Below are positions 54,288 to 64,000 of a stretch of 64,000 bases of DNA, piece by piece. Below the pieces are notes generated by a model. The model was not told the origin of the DNA and did no database searches. It worked only from the letters and a program-made list of their open reading frames with translations. How positions within the stretch are numbered: position 1 is the first letter of the stretch; each line of letters opens with the position of its first letter. A program made the translations under genes and the position numbers. Source of the stretch: Magnaporthiopsis rhizophila (lineage: Eukaryota; Ascomycota; Sordariomycetes; Magnaporthales; Magnaporthaceae); contig PYSS01000034.1 of assembly GCA_003049465.1 (NCBI GenBank), positions 136,419 through 200,418 of the forward strand, read 5' to 3'.

Positions 54288-55999
54288 GGCANAGGTAGAC
54301 AATGGAAACCTGTGAATATTCTTATAAGTTTTAGTTTTTATTCATTATCCCATGCGGCTTGCAAATTTGAAGGGTTCCTTGTGGTTGGTGATGTACCTAA
54401 CGAGAGTTTGCCTAGAGACGTTCCAAATTTCCCCCCACCTTTTGGCCATTTGGTGTACTCCTCTAAATCTTTGGGCAACGTTCGAGGCCAATGTACGTTA
54501 GGTAGCGTGGTGCAGCGGCTACAGAAGGTGTGGCTTGTGCTCGATGCGGCAACGAGCAACCTCTAAAAAGAAAACGAACTTCTTGGCACAACATACTTGA
54601 GCAACTGCAGTTGGCCTGTCGGTTAGCCTAGCCCCACAACCTCACCGGCGATCAAGTCGCCTTCTGCTCCGAATCGACTGAGATAGATGCACATGTATTG
54701 GCTTGCTGGCATTGTTCTGGATGCACAGATCTGATATTTACCTAGGCTTTAGTGGCAGATGGGACGGGGACTGGATCTCACATGCTGCTGGCTTTCCTTT
54801 CGAGTCGTCACCAAAAAAAGAACAGGGACGAGGGAGTCAAGGCAAACCAACCAAATCCTGCGTCAAATGCACGACAGGGATCGACACATCAAAAGGACGG
54901 AGAGAGAAGCAAACATGTAAGAATAACACGAGTTTAAATAGCGGCAAGCCACATGCGGTAAAGAAGCGTCGAGACAGGCCTCGTCGTCGCAAACCTTAAA
55001 GCCAACCCGCGTGTGCAACGGCTGGCCGAGCAGCCGAAATGGAGTTGTTCTCGCACTGTGATCAACTGGCTGCTTGTGCCGCGAGCGTGGGCGAATGACA
55101 TGCGCCGTTTGGCCTCGATACAGTGTAAAGAGTGCCCCTACACACACTGTCTGGCGCCCAGCCGACTGGGCATTTGTTTCGCAATGATAATGCTGCCCGC
55201 GCTGGGATGGTAGGGCGGAGCATTCAGCCTGACAGATTTCAGAATTCCCCGATGATGTGACCAGTTCCTGGCCCTGGCTTGTCTTCTCGCACACCGACAC
55301 CAGAACCGTATTAATTATCGTCGGTGGCAGAATCAAGAAAACACCGACGACGACGCCACGCAATGAGCGACATGCCCTGTGGCTTAGGCACCTGGTAGTA
55401 CCGACTCTCCCCGCTATCCTCTGGCAGCGCTTGCGACCCCTGTGGAGGCAGCGGAGATCCACCCGCAGTTGCGACGCTGGTTCGATTGGGGCTGGTGCAG
55501 CCCACCTCGCGCCACACCAAAACGGCCCGTAGGGTCAGAGTCGACATTTGGGCGTCTCAACGCCCGAGAGCGACAACCTTGCCGAGTCCTACCTATTCGC
55601 AGCCAAACAGTCCTCCAACGCCGTCGTCGCAGGGCCCCATCAAGCCAGGCCAGGCGCCCGCCCATCACTTTTAATTGCGCATAACACCTCTGGCCTGCCT
55701 GACTTGGCCGACCTCTGCTCCCCTCTTTCACCTTCCTTGCGCCTCCTTGCAGTGGTTGGAGCGGAACGGGCTGGACAGCTGATCAGCGAGCCAGCCAGAC
55801 GGACTCGACGCCAGCTCCCGACCACACGACCCGGCGGGCAGCAGCACCACGCCACCGCCGTCAGCCCGATTGCTCGCGATTCGCCGCCATCGCCCGTCCT
55901 CCCTCGGGCTGGCAATCAATCCGTTCGCGCAGCCGAATCCGTTTCTACCCCTCACCCCGGCAGCCCAGCCAAACCCGACCCGGCTCGACGTCCTCGGGC
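53137..55999. other. 2.9 kb intergenic: divergent promoters of SOD1 and the RhoGEF gene
   Basis: Holds the A tract at 54243-54284 (with N at 54292). From about 55500 it becomes GC-rich and pyrimidine-rich on the plus strand, probably the RhoGEF 5' leader. I see no tRNA and no coding frame with recognisable similarity. Confidence 0.5.
54243..54284. repeat. Poly(A) homopolymer, 42 bp
   Basis: A run followed by G5 and an N at 54292. Sequence on the two sides shows no element or duplication. Confidence 0.85.
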
Positions 56000-58900
56000 A
56001 TGGCTTTCAACAGCGACGGCCGTCGATATGGCCATGTGCCACCGGCGCAATATCCTGTCCCTGGCCAGCAGACTCAGGCCCCCTACGGACGCCGATCGAG
56101 TTTCCAACGCGGCGATGATGCCGCCTCCTTCGACGTCCAGACCAACCACAGTGGCGCAAATCGCGGCGAGGACGAACTCTTCCTGACGAGCCCCACCGAA
56201 CCCTCATCGTCGGCCGCAGCCACGAGACCAGGCAGCTACGGCTCTGTCAACGTCGGCATGGCCGGATACCAGCACCAGTACCAGACCCCGCCCACCCCGA
56301 CGACCTATAATCCCGCGCAGTTCGCCTTGCAGCCCGTGTCCGGCTTTGGCCGCTCTCAGAGCACCTCGCAGGTCCCCAGCTCGAGCCGGTACGGCAACAC
56401 CCCGACCACGCCCACGTACCTGCCGCAGTCGCCCACCAGCTACACTCCACAAACATATAATCCCGCTGCCTATGCCAGCACCAACGCGACGAATGCCGGC
56501 GTGCCCCAGCGGCATCCCACCTACTCCGGCTCCGGCTACGGCAACTACGCCCCCTCATACAATCCCGCCGCCCCTATACAGCCTTCTCCTGTAAACTCGA
56601 CGCCGGCTTACGGCCAACAGAGTCTCCCATCCGCTCAGTCGGCCCAGTCCGTATACACGCCCGCGCTCCCCAGTCCCCAGTATGGGGCCTCCATGGGCTC
56701 TTCAGCCGTAACACCCCAGGCGGCCACCCACTATGACACATCATCTTCGTACTCAAACAACAACTATTCGGCAGCAAACAACAATTACTTCAACTCGTAC
56801 ACCAACGGTTCTGTGTCCTCCGCTTCTACATACCATGGCGGCGCATCGCAGCAGACTCCATATCCCGCCCATAACGTTATGCCTGTTGAACCAAGTTACC
56901 CGAACGACGTCGACTATGGCCATGTCAGGTCCAACTCTCACAGCTCCCCCTTGCCCTCGCCACCGCCCGGGCATGATTCCCCGCTGTCCCCCTCGACCCT
57001 TCAGAGGCACCCAACTAATGCCCCGCTGCCGAGCCGACCGGCCATGGAGAACGTGCCCGAGGAGCAGCAGGACTGGGACCCTAGCAGCATGGGCTTGCAG
57101 AGTGACGGCTCGATTCCCCAGGATAGCCTCATGGAGGAAATTGACAGAGATTTGGCCGAGTTGGCGAGCTCCCAGTCGACGACGCGCTCGCACTCGCGCC
57201 GCCCGCGGCCCATCAACGGCGACCTGTCGGACGACGACCGGAATCGTCTACGCCGCTACGAGACTGACAGCGACCCCGAGGGTGCCTTTGGCGTCTACGA
57301 AATGCAGCAGGCGCTCATGGACGACCGTAGGTTTAGTGGTGGGAATTCGGGCTCACACGACCCTGCCACGCCGCCACCGCCGCTGCCTGCCCCGCCTGAG
57401 GATCTCGGCATGAGCGACGGCGAGTTCGTTATGGACCTTGGTCTTGCCAGCGGCGGTTACGCAGGCACGCTATCCTACGACAACAACGTAGGGTCTCCGC
57501 CCCAAAGCGCCTCGCTACCTCCTGAGGGCGGCCGGCCACTGCCGACGCCAGGTGCCCCCCAGTATGGCAATGCCCACATGGACTACGGCGGGACCGGGGG
57601 GCTCCAGCCCCCGACAAGGTCACGGAGCTTCGACCACGGGGACGAGCATGTGTCTCTCCGCTCGGGAAGGAGTGGGAGCGAGTCTCCCATCAGGGATGAC
57701 GACTACCCGGACATGTTTTATCACCCTGGTCTCAGCAACCGGCCACTTCCGTCGCTCCCTCCCGGATCTGACAGCAGCTCGATGGCGTCGGCCCACCCTT
57801 CGACGCGGTCAAACCACCGCCAGCACGGGTACTCGCATAGTATCGACTCAAGGACGACGGACGCACCCCTCTTGCCCAGCGCGCAGCTACAACAGCAGCA
57901 GCAGCAACAGGTGGAAAGGTCGATATCACTATCCAGCCACAGCACGACCCCTCATGTCCAGGTGCCAGGCCGTTCGCGCACCGATGCGGCCGACGAGAGG
58001 AGGAAAGCGCACCGGCACATGGCGCAGCAGGCTGCTCAGGGAGCAGGACTCCCGTACGACGGCTATGACACGGGGACGCCGCCGTCGTCTATGGCATACG
58101 ACCACATCACGCTGCCAGCGGGTAGACAACGTAGGGGGTTCGTTCCGGCCAAGCTGAGCGCGGGCGACATCCGGCGGTGCGCGGAGCCGTGGGCACTCAG
58201 CGGCATCGCGGCTTGGATCCGCGAGATGGCCGAGGGCGAGCCAGACCTGAAGCAAAAGACGATCGAAGAGGGCCTGGTGAAGCTGTTCAGCAGCAAGGTG
58301 CCAACGATGAATGTGGCAGACGCCGAGACGCTGGCAGCCGACGCCTTCAGCTCGATGCTGGAGGCTGGCATATTGGTGCGCGAGGAGGAGTGGGTCAAGT
58401 TTGGGCCGGGTTCCATCTCGGGCGTGCTGTGGCAGCTGACGGGCAGCGGATGCTACGCGCCCAAGCTGCACGAGGACGAGATCCAGGGCCGGTGCTACTC
58501 GCACCACTGCACCAGGACGCTCAAGAAGGCGAACCTGGACGACCTCATGTCGGAGGAGTCGACAAAGAAACTGGGCTGGGCCGAGATGTTCCACGTGACG
58601 CCGGAGCAGATAGCGCAGCGGCCCAAGAAGGAGACGGAGCGGCAGAACATCTTGCACGAGATTGTGCAGAGCGAGGAGGAGTACATGAACCAGCTCGAGG
58701 TGCTGCGGGTGCTATACAAGGAACAGCTCAGGGCGTGGGATCCACCCATCATCACGCCCAGCCGGCTGGAAAAGTTCGTCAACAGCGTCTTTGGGCACGC
58801 CGACGCGGTGCAGCAGACCAACAAGGAGAACCTGCTGGCGCAGCTCAAGTACCGGCAGAACGAGCAGGGCCCCTGGATCAACGGCTTCAGCGACATCTTC

Positions 58901-61272
58901 CGAGAGTGGATCCGGAAGGCCAGGGAGCCCTACGTCGCCTTCTCGGCCGCCTACCCCTTCGCGGTGTATAATGTGCGGCGCGAGGCGGAGCGCAACCTGC
59001 TGTTCCGGCAGTTCCTCGACCACGTCCGGAGTCACAAGCGGTCGGAGCGGCTGGGCTGGGACACGTTCCTCAAGGCGCCCATCACGCGGCTGCAGCGGTA
59101 CGGCCTGCTGCTGTCGACGGTGCTCAAGAACTCGACCAAGGACGACGACGAGAAGGCCAATCTGAGCAAGGCCATTGAGGAAATCCACCTGGTCACGCTC
59201 GAGTGCGACAAGCTGGTGGCCGAGATGACCAAGAAGGTCAACCTGATCGAGCTCCAGTCGGCGCTTGTGCTCCGCCCAGGCTTCCAGTCCAACCTGCAGC
59301 TGGACGCCGCCGGCGCCTCGGCCCACGAACTGCAGATGTCTGGAGACCTACAGAGGATGGGCTCCAAGGGCGTGCGTTGGGTCGACACACACGCCTTCTT
59401 GTTTGACCACTACTTCATCCTGGCCAAGGTGATCCAATCGGGCAGGGACGGGAGGACGGAAAAGAAATACGACGTATCCAAAGAGGTATGTTGTCCCTTC
59501 CAATCTGGTCCCACGCACGCGATGTAGTCTTTCGATATGCTAACAGCAGCCACCCTCTCTTTTCTTTTTTTGATCCTTCATAGCCCATCCCCATGCCTCT
59601 GCTGTTCCTCGAGAGCATGAACGACGACCCCGTTTCCAAGCAAAAGGGCATCACGGCCCCCCTCGCCAGGACGACTGCGGCGACGTCTGGGACACAACTG
59701 AGCAAGGTAGCATCCAACGGAGGCGATCGGCCAATGCTGGAGCACACGACCACGGCGTCTTCTGTGAGTTCGCTAGGCGCGAGCTCGCGGCTGGGCACAC
59801 CAGGCGCGGGTGAGGAAGGAAAGATCCTGTATCCGTTCAAGGTCAAGCACCTGGGCCACGAGGTGTACACGCTGTACGCAACGTCGGCGCAGAACCGGCA
59901 GGAGTGGTGCAACAAGATCATCGAGGCCAAGACCAAGAGCGCGCGGGGTCTGCACGCACAGAACGCGGAGCCGTTCCGGCTGCGAGTGCTGGCGGACAGC
60001 GCCTTTGCCTACGACTCGCTCTCGGCCATGGGCAGGACGGCCGGGGTGCCGATCCGGGGCACACCGCTAGACCGGGCGATCCGCGAGATGGAGAATGAGT
60101 ATGGGCCCGGGCGTGGGCCGGCGGCGGTGTGCCGGGCACAGGTCAACTGTGCGGCGTCCTTCACGGCGTTCGGCAAATCGGTGACGGCCATCGGCACCGA
60201 CTTTGGCGTGTACATCTCGGAGGCCAACAGCCCGCGCGGGTGGACGCGGACGGTGCAGGCCAACCGGGTGACGCAGATGGCGGTGCTCGAGGAGTTCTCG
60301 GTGTGCCTGCTAATCGCGGACAAGTCGCTCGTGTCGTACCCGCTAGACGTGGTGGCGCCCGTGTCCAACTTCCCGGCCCCGGCGCACGATAACCCGCGGC
60401 GGGCGCCGGTGCGGCTGGCCAAGGACGTGTCCTTCTTCGCGACAGCGCGCATGAAGGACCGCATGCTGGTCTTCTTCAAGCGCAAGGAGGGCATGCACAA
60501 CACCTTCAAGGTGCTCGAGCCCGTGTTCCAAAAGTCGACTGAGAAGAAGACGCGGCTGTTTGGCGGCCGGCGCGGCGGCTCGGGCAGCACCGAGTACTTC
60601 CGCGACTTTGACGAGTTCTACCTGCCGACCGAGTGCTTCTCGCTCAACCTGCTGCAGACCTACATCGCCGTGGCGACGGCCAAGGGCTTCGAGCTGCTGA
60701 CGCTGGACAAGAAGCAGACCATGTCGGTGCCGCGCGACCTGACGACGCCGGCCATCGCGGGCATCGCGCACCGCATCCGCGACCAGCGGCCCCTGGGCAT
60801 GTTCAAGCTCAACGACCAGGAGTTCCTCCTGGCATACGAGGACTGCGCCGTCTACATGGACAAGCACGGCGAGGTCTCGCGCACCCTGGTCATGGAGTAC
60901 TCGGGCAAGCAGAAGAAGGCGCACTCGGCCACCATGTTTGGCCAGTACCTGCTGCTCTTCAACGAGGACTACGTCGAGGCGCGCAACGCCGAAAACGGTC
61001 GCCTGCGCCAGATCATCGCCGGCCGCGACGTGCGATGCCTCGATTATGGCTACCGCGGCCCCACGGGCATGAACGCGGGCGGACCTGGCACCGGCGGAGT
61101 GGGACCCGGCTCTCAGCAGCAGCAGCAGCAGCCTCCCCCTTACGGGCCGGGGGCAGGAGCCGCCGGGCAAGGCTCCAAGGGTACGGTCAAGATCTGCATG
61201 TCGCACCCCGAGGTGCCCGGGCAGCAGATTGTGCTCGAGCTGCTACTCAACGACGGCCACGTTGAAAGGTAG
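56000..61272 (+). CDS. Rho1 guanine nucleotide exchange factor, Rom2 type (DEP-like, DH, PH, CNH)
   Basis: Exon 56000-59485, donor GTATGT, acceptor TAG, exon 59584-61272; 1724 residues. Rom2 proteins activate Rho1 at the plasma membrane and so the cell-wall integrity MAP kinase pathway and glucan synthase. The N-terminal 700 residues are disordered, rich in S, P, Y, Q and T, with a Gln tract (57889-57911). A DEP-like domain spans about 720-830 (GIAAWIREMAEGEPDLKQKT). The DH domain spans about 882-1070 (NILHEIVQSEEEYMNQLEVL, then DTFLKAPITRLQRYGLLLST). The PH domain is split by the intron (about 1090-1280; VRWVDTHAFLFDHYFILAK and FKVKHLGHEVYTLYA). The CNH domain follows (about 1340-1650; AASFTAFGKSVTAIGTDFGV, then TECFSLNLLQTYIAVATAKG, FLLAYEDCAVYMDKHGEVSR). 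Start MAFNSDGRRYGHVPP is the first ATG of the open frame. Confidence 0.94.
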
Positions 61273-62128
61273 TCGAGGTCAGGCTGGATAAAAAGAGAAG
61301 GAGCAGAGAGACACAAGGATTTGAACAGTACGAGATAATGACAGGCCGGGGAGTTGGGTGATGTTTCAGGATAACAAGCCCGAGTGGGCGCGAGAATATC
61401 AAGCCGCAGGTGTAGAAAGGTATATAGGTGCATGTTATTTCTGTGGATACGTCGATTGGGAGGGATAGCTGCGGTTCAGGAATGACGATTGGCGTTGGGT
61501 TGGTTCAGTCTCTGGTTTTGGTCGTCTCTCGAGGGTCTGTTTCCCCCTTGTTCCATTATCTTTTTACTACTACTGTATCTTTCTTATCCCTGCCAGTTGG
61601 CTGGTTGACTGGATAAGGGGCTGGCGCGCGGATGAGCGACATGTTTGCCCCTGCTTTTTATTATACCTCATTTTTTTCATTGCAGTCGTATTGATATCAT
61701 GATGTTTCTGGCGGGAAGCCTTTCTTTTTTCTTGTTTTCCTTTTTATCCAAGCTGATTCTCGCACTGAACTTAACGAGGTTGTTTGAGAGATACCAGGTA
61801 TATGACGCTTGCCTTATTTGACGTCACATCACACACGACCTTTGCTGTTGAAAAAGGACATATGGTGCAAAAGAGGCATCTTTTTCCCCAAAAAGAAAAC
61901 CCGACTGGAGATATGCCGACGCCAAGTGTCAGCGAGGCGTATCAAGGAAAACGCACATATGGGAACAAGAAAAATGCAGAGAGAAAGGGTACAAAAAAAT
62001 GGTTACATGATTTTGGTGTCTTGTATATCCTGCATCAGCCATGTCTGAAGCCCCTAAAGCACACGTCGTGGCCATCACCCTTCGTGACCTCAGCTAGGCA
62101 GGCCAGTCACGCAGAGAGCGGTCGTTCC
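61273..62128. other. Convergent 3' flanks of RhoGEF and BOR1-like genes
   Basis: 856 bp with AT-richer sequence; probable 3' UTRs. The plus-strand frame at 61784-62494 overlaps the transporter's C-terminal coding region and is a shadow. Confidence 0.5.
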
Positions 62129-64000
62129 TTAGACGTGACCGCTCCTCCGGCGGCCATTTTTGGTCTGCCCGTTGGAGGATTGTCGGTTACTGCCGCTGCT
62201 GCCGCGGCCGCCGGTCGTCGTGACGACGACAGCGTCCCTCTCCAGGTCGACGAGGTTATCCTGCAGCTTCCGGCCGCTCACGACATCACCAGCACCATCC
62301 CGACCACCGGCAGCAGCAACGCGACTGAGATCGTCGTTGAAGCTGTCGTCGACGCCACCATCACCACCGTCGCCAACCTCGTCGTCATCGTCTTCGGGCC
62401 CGCCCTCGCGACACGCCCAAGCATCGATGTAGCGCAGCGTCTCGCGGCTCCAAAAGCGGCCGAACCGCACGGGCACAAACGCGATGATGATTAGCGGAAA
62501 ACTTGGCGCCGCCACGGTCAGCGTCACGCCGAAAATGAGCAGCGTCACGGTCACCTGCGTCAGCGTGTAGGCGTGCACGCCGGCCCAGCTGACGCCCCGG
62601 GGGAGCTTCTTGACGAGGTCCAGCTCCGCGGCAGGCGAGAGGAGGTACGATAGGCGCGGCAGGATCGGGTTGATGGAGAGGGACTCGTAGCCCATGTAGA
62701 GGAAGAGGCCCGCCAGCACCGAGGTGGGCGTCAGGCCGAGCAGGCGCTGGAGCGGCGGGGACACGAAGCAGAGGACCAGGGATGCTTGGACGAAGTGGGA
62801 GTAGCGCTGCTCGTGCACGCGGGGGACCAGACGGGTCGTCTTCTTGCGCGCCGCGGGGAAGGAGACGTGGCTGGGCGCGGGTGGGAGAGGAGGCGAGGAG
62901 GGGGCCGGGAGGCCTGAGGCGGCGCGGCGGTCGGCTGCTGCGGTTGCTAGCTCGCTGTCGTCCTCGCTCTCGTCGTCGTACTTCTCCTCGGCCAGATACC
63001 GCAGCGACTCGGAGTGCAGCGGGGCCTGGGGCAGCAGGCCGTTGGCGGGCGGGATGCCCATGATGCCGCAGGCAGCCGTGGTGAGGCCCAGCAGGGCGAC
63101 GTCCCAGGCGTAGCCGCCGGGCTTCCTGACACCGTAGCGCGGCGTGGTGCAGATGATGGAGCTGATCTCGTGGTCGAAGTAGTAGAGCACCGTGATGATG
63201 GCGCCCGGTATGACAGCAACAGCAACCCACCGGATGGGAAGCTCCCAGAACTCGACAAAGAAGTAGTCCCGGTCCGGGCTCGTAGGGCGGAACGAGGTCG
63301 ACTGCACGGGGAGGCGATGGTGCTCGAGGCCGCCGAGCTCGCCGCCCATGTACGGCACCGCGGTCCACAGCATGATGGACAGCGCGGCCGCGTACTCGGC
63401 CAGGCCCACGCGCACGGCGCGGCCGAACAGCGGCGCCCAGCCGTTGGCGGTGGCGAGAAACACGGCGGTCAGGCAGGTGCCCAGGGCGCGTACAGGAAGC
63501 TGGCGAACGGCAAGGCGGCGTGGATGCGGCCGAGCTGCTTGCAGGCCTTGTGGAAGTAGATGACGCTGTTGAGGACCGAGAAGACGTCGCAGCTGAACTG
63601 CGTCACGTACTGCATGGCCCAGTCGTGCGCGTTGAAGACGGGCCAGTAGCACGTGCATCCAGCCGGCGGTGGATGAGCGACCAGGCCATGAGCGGCAGGA
63701 ACGGCACCTGGAAGCTCGGGTGCACAGACAGCTCGTACAGGTTCTCGGCCAGGACAGAAAAGGGGTCCGTCACGCCCAGGATGGTCAGCGGCTGCGCCGA
63801 CAGGAGCGAGAAGACGAGCCCACAGATTCCCGTGCTGAACACCACCTCGACCGTGCCCCACGGCCGACCCGTGAGCGCGTACAGGTCGCTGGCGAAGGTG
63901 ATCCCGGGCAGGATGTTGGTGAAGAAGACGTAGACGGCGCTGGCGACCACCAGCCTGGTTGAAGACGGTCCAGTCGCTGCCGTAGCGGGCCCGCAGGTTG
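62129..64000 (-). CDS. BOR1: BOR1/SLC4-like boron or anion transporter, partial at right edge and frame-broken
   Basis: The stop is at 62129; the 5' end lies outside the window. Frame C (about 63484 to 62129) is intact: LAEYAAALSIMLWTAVPYMG, YFFVEFWELPIRWVAVAVIP, CGIMGIPPANGLLPQAPLHS (the family hallmark), LLGLTPTSVLAGLFLYMGYE and LSINPILPRLSYLL, then a disordered acidic and Ser-rich tail. Upstream, conserved protein appears in shifting frames: RYGSDWTVFNQ, then VVASAVYVFFTNILPGITFA and LGVTDPFSVLAENLYEL, then GWMHVLLA, then VFNAHDWAMQYVTQFSCDVF and SVIYFHKACKQLGRIHAALP. The breaks lie near 63954, 63665-63669, 63640-63642 (one base too many each) and 63487 (one too few). Yeast Bor1 is a plasma-membrane borate exporter. 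No stop or lost motif other than the shifts is seen, so sequence error is the likelier cause. Confidence 0.82.

Noticed and set aside
54486..54566. tRNA-like stretch (GGTAGCGTGGTGCAGCGG)
   Set aside because: The start resembles a D arm, but no T arm or pairing acceptor stem follows.
61784..62494. 236-codon plus-strand open frame
   Set aside because: Its 3' two thirds are antisense to the BOR1-like C-terminus; the remainder is 3' flank.

Overview
This is a 64 kb piece of nuclear chromosome from a filamentous ascomycete. It carries protein genes with short (about 50-190 nt) GT-AG introns, intron-containing tRNA genes, fungal families (a PAS-rich hybrid histidine kinase, a Rom2-type RhoGEF, DUF6594, a LYC1-like acetyltransferase) and single-gene transcription units on both strands. 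Frequent TAGGTAGG/CCTAGGTACC motifs between genes and the protein sequences suggest a Sordariomycete; the species cannot be fixed from sequence alone. I see no CRISPR, operon, recognisable transposon or biosynthetic cluster. Six long A/T homopolymers, three with an N in or next to them, point to a draft assembly.

Layout, left to right. 0-10 kb is mostly minus strand: the 5' end of a RAV1/DMX-like RAVE subunit, COX11 (cytochrome oxidase copper insertion), an FAD-dependent amine-oxidase-like protein, an acyl-CoA-binding peroxisomal protein of the ATG37 type, and RNase III. 10-26 kb is plus strand: mitochondrial ribosomal protein mS33, a PUF/Pumilio RNA-binding protein, tRNA-Pro, a 1470-residue hybrid histidine kinase, a small stress-type alpha/beta-barrel protein, an unrecognised gene with a one-base frame break, and a tRNA-Glu/tRNA-Lys pair separated by 5 bp. 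26-32 kb: quinolinate phosphoribosyltransferase (BNA6), an Mpv17/PMP22 membrane protein, an orphan 177-residue protein and a DUF6594 membrane protein.

32-41 kb holds secretory and translation genes: YIF1, the SRP receptor alpha subunit (with a GC-AG intron), ATP synthase subunit d, NAC alpha and ribosomal protein L14. 42-64 kb holds a LYC1-like acetyltransferase, a GH3 beta-xylosidase, Tudor-SN, Cu/Zn superoxide dismutase, a Rho1 GEF of the Rom2 type and, at the right edge, a BOR1/SLC4-like anion transporter whose 5' half has four apparent frame breaks.

Most genes are housekeeping and act independently. Several serve the mitochondrion (COX11, mS33, ATP7, and perhaps the Mpv17 protein) and several serve co-translational targeting and ER-Golgi traffic (SRP receptor, NAC alpha, L14, YIF1). 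I did not find a convincing undescribed system. The observations most worth a second look are the PUF recognition residues, the abutting tRNA pair, the frame-broken genes and the unrecognised small proteins. Exon limits were placed by eye from splice motifs, reading phase and remembered family conservation; all family assignments are from recognition, with no database search.
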